Of a stretch of DNA of 64,000 bases, positions 57,158 to 64,000 are shown in pieces. Made by a program: the position numbers and the translations under genes. The DNA lies in NCBI RefSeq assembly GCF_013214165.1, contig NZ_JABSSM010000007.1, positions 28,555-92,554 of the forward strand. The letters run 5' to 3'. Source of the stretch: Shewanella sp. Its GTDB lineage: Bacteria; Pseudomonadota; Gammaproteobacteria; Enterobacterales; Shewanellaceae. The notes under the pieces were generated by a model. That model saw only the letters and a list, made by a program, of their open reading frames with translations. It searched no databases and was not told the origin of the DNA. Positions within the stretch are counted from its first letter, which is position 1; each line of letters starts with the position of its first letter.

Positions 57158-60100
57158 TCAAAGACTCAACTTGTCCTCAATCACAGCAAGCTGCTTAGTC
57201 TGATGCCAATGCTGTCTCAAACTTTGATAGAACTTTAGATCCAGCTTGCCTTCTGTAGAAATTATCAATAAAAAGTCACTGTCATCATTGAGCTGCACGG
57301 TAATATTCGTCGCTTGCTCTACGCCCTCTCCAAAGTCTACCTTAAGATTTTTTACATCAACGAAATCTGCCGTGGCGACCTTAAGCTCACCGTCTTCTTC
57401 CCAATAAGAGAACACAGATGAATGGGTGAACCCATTACCGTCTTCCTCGTAACTGATGACCCCATCACTATAGAACATCAAGATATCTTCATTTTCCTTG
57501 ATGATCTGATTGTCATTCATAAAGTCGACGCTACTTTGCCAAACCTCATCGCCGGTCATGATTTTACCCGACGGAAAAATGGTTAGTTCACTGCCAATAT
57601 CGAAGAGGATCCAGGGGATAAAGAGCAAGGAAATCACTGTGTGGCGTATTTTCCAGGCTGAATTATCAATATAGGCTGCAGAGTTTCTGCCATTGAGCTT
57701 AATGATATAGCTGACCAAAGGAAACAAGAGTATGGGTGTCGATAACACGCCAGCTAGATACCAATCATTTGAATTATACGTGTAATTAGCAATGAAGAAG
57801 AGAATGGCAGCCACAACACCAAGGCTCATTGGCATGATGCTATTTCGATTATATCTCTCCTTACTATCATCGACTAGGTGAGCAAATAAGCCATAGTACC
57901 AAAACGGACTAAAAATCCCCCTGGCGATTGGCATAATCCCTCCCTGCTCGGTCTGATTGACATATTTCCAGTTTCTATACATCCAATAACTGATATATAT
58001 TCCCCCCGTAAAGAGTGATAGAAAGAAGAGTTTACGTCTTGAAACTGGATAATACTTCTCATCCGGATACTCGAGTCGACTTTTTGAATCCAAGCGCCAA
58101 GTGACAATGGCGTATATTAGACCTAAGCAGTTAAGCAACACCCAAAGAAAAATCAGTTGGTCTTTTTTATCAAGCGTATTACTAGCAGCAGATTCTGACT
58201 CGCTGGTATCACTCACAGCAGGAGTAGCACTCCCTTCACCATAGGTCATCACAGAGTAAGACAGCGAGTCTTCAATCTTGTTGATTGCGTTAATGTAGTC
58301 GCCAACATTCATCGCAGCGATATACTCAGTTTTAGACTCATAATTAAACGTTAGCGTTAACGTTTTCTCTGCATCGTCGAAGTTGGAGGTAAATTCATAG
58401 ATAAAATACGGGTTGCTCTGCGTTGTCGTTTCATCCGGAAACTCCCACTCTCCATTAGAGACCTTTACATGGATCTTGTGAGAGATGTTATTAGGATATC
58501 GGCTGAAAAATGGCGATTGACGATGGGCATTTTTTGGCTTTTTTAAGGCATCTAGGAGCGAATAACTGACGAAATTGACCTTAAAGTTTGCCCCATCAGG
58601 CTGCCATGCATTGTCTATCTGATACGTTTCTTGTGCATTAATGGCCCCAGTTTGCTCATTGTCGACGATGATGAGTTTATTGGCTGATATTATGTCTGGA
58701 AAGTCGTCTCGATAATAATCTTCATAACGAGTTTGAAGGGCTTTTAGTCCTATATCTTCGAGTTGATAACGAAATGATTGCGCCCGGAAGCCTTGATACT
58801 GACTCTTAACAGATAATGACGCCTGCCCTTTAAAACCTGCACTTAAATCGTAGGATTCAGTCACGATTAACTGTGATTTAGGATCTCCTATGCTTAACTC
58901 AGTCAGAGCACTGACCCCAGATTTAATCACCAGCCCGTAGTGATAATTGGCCTGATAGATATCTTCTAGCGGTCCTTTTTGATAATTCATTGTAGGGTCT
59001 AGCCAATACGTTTTCCCAGACACTTGTACTTTAGCGATCACATGGTTAAACGCATTGTTCGATACAGGCAGAGCGAGCAGTTCATGGCCATAATCGGTAC
59101 TGACTAACACAGGGTCGGCGTCGATATCGAGTCCGTTAAGCAGCGCCATAAACAGCATGACCTTGTCTTTACAGTCACCATAACGCCTGCTTAACGTATC
59201 TTCAGCCAATGATGGCTGATGAGAATTGACTCCCATTTCAAGACCTAAATATCGGATCTGCTCTTGCACATAGTTGAGCGCTAACATCACACGTTTATTA
59301 GCGTCTCCGGTTTGTAACTTAATATCCTCAATGACTCGACTCACCCCTTCACCGGCCACAGAACCTTGGCTATAGAGAGGCATTGCCCAATCGACAACTT
59401 GCTCCCAGGAGTTCAATTCCGAAAAGTAAACTGTAGCGAACGGCTTGTACCAAGAGGGAGTATTGTCATCCAGTAAGAGTACAGGGCTATCTGTACGTAC
59501 AATGGCATATTCAATATAAGCGTCATCGTCTATAGTCAGCCTGCTCTCGATGACTGTGTCTTGAGTGTTTTTGACATCGACATATAAAGGGTTTTGTTTC
59601 CCCCAAAGCACTCTTAGGCTCTGGACATGAATAGGGAAAGACCACTGTAAAGATCGCTCGAAGGAGAATATATTCTGATAGACAGGATTAGCGCCACGAA
59701 TAGAATAACTGTACTCGATGATGTCACCCACTCGCACATCATCTAAAATAACGTGAGCCGTCAAACGCCCATCATAGAGCCCTTGTTCGATACGCCCCTC
59801 TTGCTTTAACAAAGATATATCACGGTCTAATAGCTTATCTATGACTTCAGAATGTCTAATGATCTGCATGGAATGAAACGTCAGATATTCATATAGTGGA
59901 TCGAAACCCACTTCTATCTGAGAGACTTTATCTAAACCTCTTTGATTAACCACTAACTGGCGTAAACGGGTAAAACGAACCTGAGGCCTGGTTTCACCAA
60001 CCTTCAATTGATTGTCTACCAGTAAGTAATAGTTACCTGAGCCAATTTCTTCAACCGGGACTTTATCCGGTGTCGAAGTATCCGTTATCTGTACCCAAGC

Positions 60101-60214
60101 AGGAACAGGGGCGATTGCGACGGTATAGTCAGGCCCAGCGAATGACACTTGAGGCATTAATACCAGCAGTAACATAGCCTGGAGATAGCAGAATAAACGA
60201 CGAGCTTGAGGCAT
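57158..60214 (-). CDS. DUF3857/transglutaminase-like protein with C-terminal membrane domain
   Basis: About 1018 residues from the start I prefer. A signal peptide (AMLLLVLMPQVSFA|GPD) leads to a DUF3857 domain (about 40-230) and a transglutaminase-like domain with C348 (RRYGDCKDK), H391 (AFNHVIAKV) and D406 (YWLDPT), a complete Cys-His-Asp triad. After a beta-rich stretch comes a membrane segment near 690, a DUF4234-like portion (RRKLFFLSLFTGGIYISYWM), four or so more segments, and a C-terminal soluble domain (about 890 on). The first open codon is 18 residues earlier but lacks a ribosome site. Function unknown; a periplasmic peptidase or cross-linking role is possible. Confidence 0.8.
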   Translation of the reverse strand: MPQARRLFCYLQAMLLLVLMPQVSFAGPDYTVAIAPVPAWVQITDTSTPDKVPVEEIGSGNYYLLVDNQLKVGETRPQVRFTRLRQLVVNQRGLDKVSQIEVGFDPLYEYLTFHSMQIIRHSEVIDKLLDRDISLLKQEGRIEQGLYDGRLTAHVILDDVRVGDIIEYSYSIRGANPVYQNIFSFERSLQWSFPIHVQSLRVLWGKQNPLYVDVKNTQDTVIESRLTIDDDAYIEYAIVRTDSPVLLLDDNTPSWYKPFATVYFSELNSWEQVVDWAMPLYSQGSVAGEGVSRVIEDIKLQTGDANKRVMLALNYVQEQIRYLGLEMGVNSHQPSLAEDTLSRRYGDCKDKVMLFMALLNGLDIDADPVLVSTDYGHELLALPVSNNAFNHVIAKVQVSGKTYWLDPTMNYQKGPLEDIYQANYHYGLVIKSGVSALTELSIGDPKSQLIVTESYDLSAGFKGQASLSVKSQYQGFRAQSFRYQLEDIGLKALQTRYEDYYRDDFPDIISANKLIIVDNEQTGAINAQETYQIDNAWQPDGANFKVNFVSYSLLDALKKPKNAHRQSPFFSRYPNNISHKIHVKVSNGEWEFPDETTTQSNPYFIYEFTSNFDDAEKTLTLTFNYESKTEYIAAMNVGDYINAINKIEDSLSYSVMTYGEGSATPAVSDTSESESAASNTLDKKDQLIFLWVLLNCLGLIYAIVTWRLDSKSRLEYPDEKYYPVSRRKLFFLSLFTGGIYISYWMYRNWKYVNQTEQGGIMPIARGIFSPFWYYGLFAHLVDDSKERYNRNSIMPMSLGVVAAILFFIANYTYNSNDWYLAGVLSTPILLFPLVSYIIKLNGRNSAAYIDNSAWKIRHTVISLLFIPWILFDIGSELTIFPSGKIMTGDEVWQSSVDFMNDNQIIKENEDILMFYSDGVISYEEDGNGFTHSSVFSYWEEDGELKVATADFVDVKNLKVDFGEGVEQATNITVQLNDDSDFLLIISTEGKLDLKFYQSLRQHWHQTKQLAVIEDKLSL

Positions 60215-60578
60215 GCAGCTTGTGTAAAAATGAATAGAAGTGAAGATTGAAATAGACAAGAGCAGCATCCTTTGCTGTTGAAGAACGAATATAGATCGTT
60301 ACGGATTCATACCAATCGGTATTAAGCAGCCAAATTTGGCATTGAAAGCAACATTCTATATGAAAACCACTCGTACATTAAAGCAACTTACACTCAACTT
60401 GGTTTACATTTACTCAATTCGCAGCCAATTTTCTTGATGCCTTAGTTATGCCCGCTTTGCACCAAAGAAGGGAAGGTCCCGGAATAATACCGATGATAAT
60501 AAGAGTTAAACCACATTCAAAGACGGCATCGAAATGCAGAACGACATGGTTTACCTAGCCTGTTTGTCTGAACCTAGA
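60215..60578. other. Gene-free stretch
   Basis: About 360 bases upstream of the DUF3857 gene. It has a short ATACC/GGTAT dyad near 60310 of the type common between genes of this genus. No gene is supported. Confidence 0.45.
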
Positions 60579-60983
60579 TCACCAAGAGTCGGCATAAAAG
60601 CGCGCTTGCCTCGCTTCGGCGGTAGTGCAATCGGTAATATGGATCAATTCGGCCAAGGTGATATTGGGGTTGTCAGTGAGCAGGCGAGCCAGCTTTGCCT
60701 CTAACGGTTCTAGCTTGTCTGTATGATCGAGCAAGCCTGTGTCAATCTTTTGCATAAGGTAACCAAAACCACCGGCATTTTCCATTTTCAACCCTTGTGT
60801 CTTCAATCCTGCCGAATAGGATTGAATACTGATAGCGCCACCAGAGAGACTCCAATTTCTGGAGCGACGCACCCGCTTAAGCTCGCAGTGGTATTGCCGT
60901 GCAATTGCTTTGGCTTGTTTGACTTCCTCCCTTCCTATTCGATGAATAAGTGAGGGAAGTGAGACGATGATGTCTTCACTCAT
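60579..60983 (-). CDS. RRF_GI-type small protein (annotated as ribosome recycling factor family)
   Basis: A 134-residue protein matching a family found in Shewanella and Vibrio and often labelled ribosome recycling factor-like. The label does not mean frr activity. Visible features are ISLPSLIHRIG-like SLPSLIHRIGREEVKQAKAI near the start, CELKRVRRSRNWSLSGGAIS, and a C-terminal helix-turn-helix-like part (LTDNPNITLAELIHITDCTT, AEARQARF). The last part suggests DNA or RNA contact. It is a single-gene unit. Confidence 0.65.
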   Translation of the reverse strand: MSEDIIVSLPSLIHRIGREEVKQAKAIARQYHCELKRVRRSRNWSLSGGAISIQSYSAGLKTQGLKMENAGGFGYLMQKIDTGLLDHTDKLEPLEAKLARLLTDNPNITLAELIHITDCTTAEARQARFYADSW

Positions 60984-61352
60984 GGCTGCATTTCATTTAT
61001 AGACAATATTTCATTCATCGACAGTACAGTTAACCCTAACCTAATTAAATCAGGGCGAAACTCGCTAGGTTAACAATAGGTTAAAGATATAAAGCTATTG
61101 AGTAAAACATAAAAAATAGCTATCCTATGGCTACAGGAAACCAAGTAAGACCGGAATTCAGGGATGAAGACAAGCTCATAGCTCTCTCTTAAAATAAGAA
61201 CAGAGTTAAATGTAAGCAATTGATTCACATCAAACTTCCCCCTACTTTCACTCTTTGCAGATATCTTGTGACAAGAGCGCATGCCCTAAAATAACCTGCG
61301 ATGTTTATAAAGTAGCACAAGTACCAACACTTAAAAATCAGAAGAGACCAAA
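60984..61352. promoter_or_regulatory. Region upstream of the CsgG-like operon
   Basis: About 370 bases without a supported gene. CTTGTGACAAG (61264-61274) is a perfect short dyad. TTGTGA in it and TAAAAT about 15 bases later form a fair promoter candidate for the CsgG-like operon. The rest holds nothing I recognise. Confidence 0.35.
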
Positions 61353-62285
61353 ATGAAAAGATGGAATATGTTCACATTGGCATCGGTAGCACTTTTTTGC
61401 CTTCAAGCCCCAACGTTTGCATCGGGATTGGATGCAACCTCGGTAAAAACCAGTGCACAGCCAGAAACTGCTCAAACGTTCCTCAAGCGTAAAATAGCAA
61501 TCGCACGATTTTCAAATGAAACCCAAGCAGCCAATAGTTTTCTTGTCGACAGTTCTAACAATCGAATAGGCAAACAAGCGGCTGATATTCTCAGTGCGCG
61601 CCTGGCCGACACTAATAAGTTTATTATGTTTGAACGCCTTGATAGTGAGGAAGTCAACACAGAGAACGTGCTAAAAGGCATAAGTGATAGTGGCGTCGCT
61701 GTCGATTACTTAATCCTTGGTTCTGTCAGTGAATTTGGCCGCTCAGCAGAGAGCACCACAGGTTTATTCTCTAAGTCTAAAATACAGAAGGCTTACACTA
61801 AGGTTAACGTGCGCTTAGTCGATGTCACAACTGGAAGAATAATAAGTTCTGTTGAAGGCGCTGGTGAAGCGACCACAGAAACGAAGAAAACATTTGGGGC
61901 CGGCACATCCGCTGCATTCGATCAGAGTCTCACTGATAAGGCGTTATCACAAGCCATCTCTCAAATGATCAGTAATCTAGTCGAAAACATGACGGCCAAG
62001 CCGTGGAAATCCTATTTCCTATCGAAGGAGGATGGCAGCCTCATCATTTCAGGCGGCGCAGCACAGGGCCTTTCCGAAGGTATGGAACTAATCGTTTACC
62101 AGAATGGAAGACAAGTTAAGAACCCGCAAACTGGTGGCCTCATCTCTTTACCTGGAAAAAAAGTAGGTAAAGTACAAGTGCTATCAACATACGGCACTGA
62201 CGAATTTGATCAAATTTCTTTCGTCGATATTGTTGAGGGTACGGTGAGTGATGACCTATCAAAATATTACCTTTCTGATAAATAA
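61353..62285 (+). CDS. CsgG/HfaB-family protein
   Basis: A 310-residue exported protein with a signal peptide (LQAPTFA|SGL, near 23) and no lipobox, unlike E. coli CsgG. The CsgG-type core is visible: RKIAIARFSNETQAANSFLV, GKQAADILSARLADTNKFIM, VDYLILGSVSEFGRSAES, KVNVRLVDVTTGRIISSVEG. CsgG proteins form outer-membrane secretion pores for curli, while related proteins have unknown roles. It is the first of four closely spaced genes, followed by three small lipoproteins. The absent lipid anchor suggests it relies on these partners or stays periplasmic. Confidence 0.85.
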   Translation: MKRWNMFTLASVALFCLQAPTFASGLDATSVKTSAQPETAQTFLKRKIAIARFSNETQAANSFLVDSSNNRIGKQAADILSARLADTNKFIMFERLDSEEVNTENVLKGISDSGVAVDYLILGSVSEFGRSAESTTGLFSKSKIQKAYTKVNVRLVDVTTGRIISSVEGAGEATTETKKTFGAGTSAAFDQSLTDKALSQAISQMISNLVENMTAKPWKSYFLSKEDGSLIISGGAAQGLSEGMELIVYQNGRQVKNPQTGGLISLPGKKVGKVQVLSTYGTDEFDQISFVDIVEGTVSDDLSKYYLSDK

Positions 62286-62297
62286 AATGAGACTGAT

Positions 62298-62657
62298 ATG
62301 AGAACAATAATATTTATATTTTTAAGTGTATTTTTAATTGCATGCGGATCAAATGTGCAGCGAAATGCAACGGGTTTAGAGCATGAACAAAAACTGGTCA
62401 TCATTGCCGACGTATTAGTTGGCCATTCTATTACTGTAGCCGCCATCGATAACCATATCATCAAGAGCAAAGATTTAACTGACTATGCGACAGGTATTGC
62501 GGGCGCTGCCGATGCAGCAGATGAAAACCGCCAAATTTTAATCATAACATTGGACAAGGGATCCCATAGACTTTCTATCAAGAGCCCAACTGGCACAGTC
62601 CTTTACGCTAAAGAAATATACCTAGCTGATGGTCAAGTCAGAACAATACGTCTCTAA
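62298..62657 (+). CDS. Small lipoprotein of the CsgG-like operon
   Basis: A 119-residue lipoprotein with lipobox L13-I14-A15-C16 and Gly after it. The mature part has a Lys/Glu/Ile-rich strand region and ends in TVLYAKEIYLADGQVRTIRL, reminiscent of short PEGA-like beta domains. I do not recognise a named family. It lies 12 bases after the CsgG-like gene and 15 before the DUF4810 gene. Confidence 0.75.
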   Translation: MRTIIFIFLSVFLIACGSNVQRNATGLEHEQKLVIIADVLVGHSITVAAIDNHIIKSKDLTDYATGIAGAADAADENRQILIITLDKGSHRLSIKSPTGTVLYAKEIYLADGQVRTIRL

Positions 62658-62672
62658 AAGGAAAAGCAACAA

Positions 62673-63023
62673 ATGCTAACTAAAACAAGATACCTCATAC
62701 TCGCCACAACATTTATGTTTGCAGGCTGTGCCTCGGTAACCGAAAGTGGATATTACTGGGGAAACTACTCTGAGACGTATTACGAATATATTAAAGCACC
62801 ATCGGAGCAAAGCGTCACCAAGCATCTCGATGAGTTAAACAACATTATTGATACCTCGAAGAGCAAGGGCTTAAAGGTACCTCCGGGCATTTACGCTGAA
62901 ATTGGTTACATTACAGCCAAACGCGGAGACAGCGACAAGAGTATTGGTTATTACCGTCAAGAAGCCCAATTGTACCCAGAGTCCAAAGCCTTCATCGAAC
63001 GCTTAATATCAGATCAGAAATAG
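62673..63023 (+). CDS. DUF4810 family lipoprotein
   Basis: A 116-residue lipoprotein with lipobox F16-A17-G18-C19. The DUF4810 pattern is YYWGNYSETYYEYIKAPSEQ near the start and PPGIYAEIGYITAKRGDSDK, a TPR-like pair, near 70. Relatives in Neisseria neighbour the CsgG-like and DUF799 genes as here. Function unknown. AAAGGAAAAG precedes the ATG. Confidence 0.87.
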   Translation: MLTKTRYLILATTFMFAGCASVTESGYYWGNYSETYYEYIKAPSEQSVTKHLDELNNIIDTSKSKGLKVPPGIYAEIGYITAKRGDSDKSIGYYRQEAQLYPESKAFIERLISDQK

Positions 63024-63031
63024 GAAAAAAC

Positions 63032-63709
63032 ATGCGCTTACTCATTGCAATTACAATCGTGTTATTTATGTCAGGCTGTGCAGCGACGACGACAACTAAA
63101 GAGGCCGCATTTCCTGACATGTATTCTGACGTTAATCGTCAAACCATGCTCATAGTGCCAATTATCAATGAAACCACAGCCGCCGAGGCGCCTGATTTTC
63201 TCAACGCGACGGTTGCCCAACCACTAGCGAATAAAGGTTATTACGTACTTCCAGTGCCTATTGTGAGCGATATCTTCAAAGAAGCGGGTATTGTTGATGG
63301 CGCACAGCTTAAAGGGGTCCCTTTCTCAACCTATAAGGATAAATTTGGCGCCGAGTCGGTACTGTTTATCAAGCTAATATCTTGGGAAACGAACTACCTT
63401 GTCATTTCAGGTAACGTTACTGTGGGTATGGAGTACATTCTAGTTTCAGCAGAGACTAATAACGTTTTATGGTCATACAAGAACACATTCGTGCTAGATA
63501 CCTCAGGTTCTACTGGCAACTTACTGGCAGATTTAATCGTAACAGCGATAACAACGGCAGCCACTGATTATATCCCAGTGGCAAGACGTGTACACGCTAA
63601 CGCGGTGAGAACACTACCCGTTGGCAAGTATCATCCTCAGTATCTCCAAGACGGCAAAGTTAAAAATGTCATCCCTGAGCTGGCTAGCGCCCCAGTAGAG
63701 AGATTCTAA
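63032..63709 (+). CDS. DUF799 (GNA1162-like) lipoprotein
   Basis: A 225-residue lipoprotein with lipobox M13-S14-G15-C16 (MSGCAATTTT). Family features: RQTMLIVPIINETTAAEAPD, PLANKGYYVLPVPIVSDIFK and WETNYLVISGNVTVGMEYIL. Neisserial GNA1162 has a fold related to periplasmic transport-associated proteins, but its role is unproven. It closes the four-gene operon, eight bases after the DUF4810 gene. No terminator with a good T-run was seen after it. Confidence 0.9.
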   Translation: MRLLIAITIVLFMSGCAATTTTKEAAFPDMYSDVNRQTMLIVPIINETTAAEAPDFLNATVAQPLANKGYYVLPVPIVSDIFKEAGIVDGAQLKGVPFSTYKDKFGAESVLFIKLISWETNYLVISGNVTVGMEYILVSAETNNVLWSYKNTFVLDTSGSTGNLLADLIVTAITTAATDYIPVARRVHANAVRTLPVGKYHPQYLQDGKVKNVIPELASAPVERF

Positions 63710-63968
63710 ACAACAGCTGATTATCAAACCGATAAGCTAGTTAGTGAGGCTGAGATAGCCTTGCTAGCTAGCCCTTCGAGCTTTTCGGCTAACTTCTATA
63801 TGTATCAAACACCGACAAGGTATGCTCCTTGTACGCCTTACCCACGCGAGTCATTGTGGCAGCAGTGAGAGAAGCTGGAGTAATACAATAAGTGCAACAG
63901 ATTAAGGTTGAAAAGTGAGAGAGCTGAAGGCAGAATTTTAGTTCTCACACACAAATTCAGAGTCTGTC
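63710..63968. other. Stretch before the window end
   Basis: About 260 bases. GCTAGCTAGC at 63763-63772 is a short palindrome. No gene or clear transposon end was recognised, though the next ORF may belong to an insertion sequence. Confidence 0.35.
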
Positions 63969-64000
63969 ATGAACAAACAGTACCATCAGCTCACTCAGGA
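63969..64000 (+). CDS. Possible start of an IS30-type transposase (cut by window edge)
   Basis: ATG opens MNKQYHQLTQ at the window edge. Many IS30 transposases begin with a short Tyr/His/Gln-rich lead ending in LTQEQR or LTEEER, and this fits. Ten codons are not enough to be sure. No ribosome-binding site is seen. Confidence 0.3.
   Translation, partial: MNKQYHQLTQ

Noticed and set aside
60579..60983. Identity as true ribosome recycling factor (frr)
   Set aside because: The protein is shorter than Frr (about 185 residues) and lacks its sequence pattern; only the family label is shared.
61070..61282. Minus-strand frame of 70 codons upstream of the CsgG-like operon
   Set aside because: It has no start signal and covers the likely operon promoter; no family pattern.

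Overview
The window looks like chromosomal DNA of a marine gammaproteobacterium, most likely a Shewanella. The evidence is gene order and protein character: holC-valS; djlA-murU-amgK divergent from lptD-surA-pdxA-rsmA-apaG-apaH; obgE-rpmA-rplU divergent from ispB; mdh divergent from argR. Many intergenic tracts have the short-repeat character of that genus. I see no tRNA, rRNA, CRISPR array or complete insertion sequence. Starts were chosen by eye from ribosome-binding sites and family start positions. Residue numbers are my own counts.

Layout. 1-3179: the 5' end of a small membrane-protein gene, an aminotransferase flanked by two decayed direct repeats, and a 1.4 kb gene-poor tract with an 87-bp direct repeat. 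3180-6581: holC-valS. 6701-11512: the AmmeMemoRadiSam genes (radical SAM enzyme, Memo, AMMECR1), split by a chemoreceptor gene and accompanied by a decayed second copy of the radical SAM gene. 11632-16515: an M60/ImpA-like metalloprotease lipoprotein and a POT-type transporter. 16821-21922: rsuA with a cysteine-rich HTH regulator, a broken FMN reductase gene, a glyoxalase-like protein, an ArsR/SRPBCC-fragment/MAPEG operon and a GNAT acetyltransferase. 22024-27634: a FabD-like acyltransferase coupled to a fused alpha-beta 2-oxoacid dehydrogenase E1, then glutaryl-CoA dehydrogenase with a divergent LysR regulator. 27856-31198: a MipA/DUF3019/response regulator/histidine kinase operon. 31209-35358: small envelope genes, a YiaWV-like pair and a truncated hydroxyacid dehydrogenase. 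35415-45011: the conserved envelope and RNA-maintenance block. 45145-50033: a second chemoreceptor, a DUF3718 protein, folA, a truncated yjjP and obgE. 50172-53908: rpmA, rplU, ispB, mdh, argR. 53909-64000: cupin, cold-shock protein, EamA transporter, a large DUF3857/transglutaminase membrane protein, an RRF_GI-like protein, a four-gene CsgG/DUF4810/DUF799 lipoprotein operon, and a possible transposase start at the edge.

How the genes work together. lptD and surA build the outer membrane; amgK-murU recycle peptidoglycan sugars; pdxA-rsmA-apaG-apaH join cofactor synthesis, ribosome maturation and dinucleotide turnover. The accessory parts show repeated decay by truncation: an amrS copy, an FMN reductase, an SRPBCC protein, a hydroxyacid dehydrogenase and yjjP have all lost large parts while their neighbours are intact. 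The least understood intact units are the E1/FabD-like pair, the CsgG-DUF4810-DUF799 operon, the MipA-DUF3019-two-component operon and the DUF3857 fusion protein. Two RNA-structure signals also stand out: a perfect potential H-type pseudoknot at 54715-54754 and a perfect 17-bp hairpin inside pdxA.
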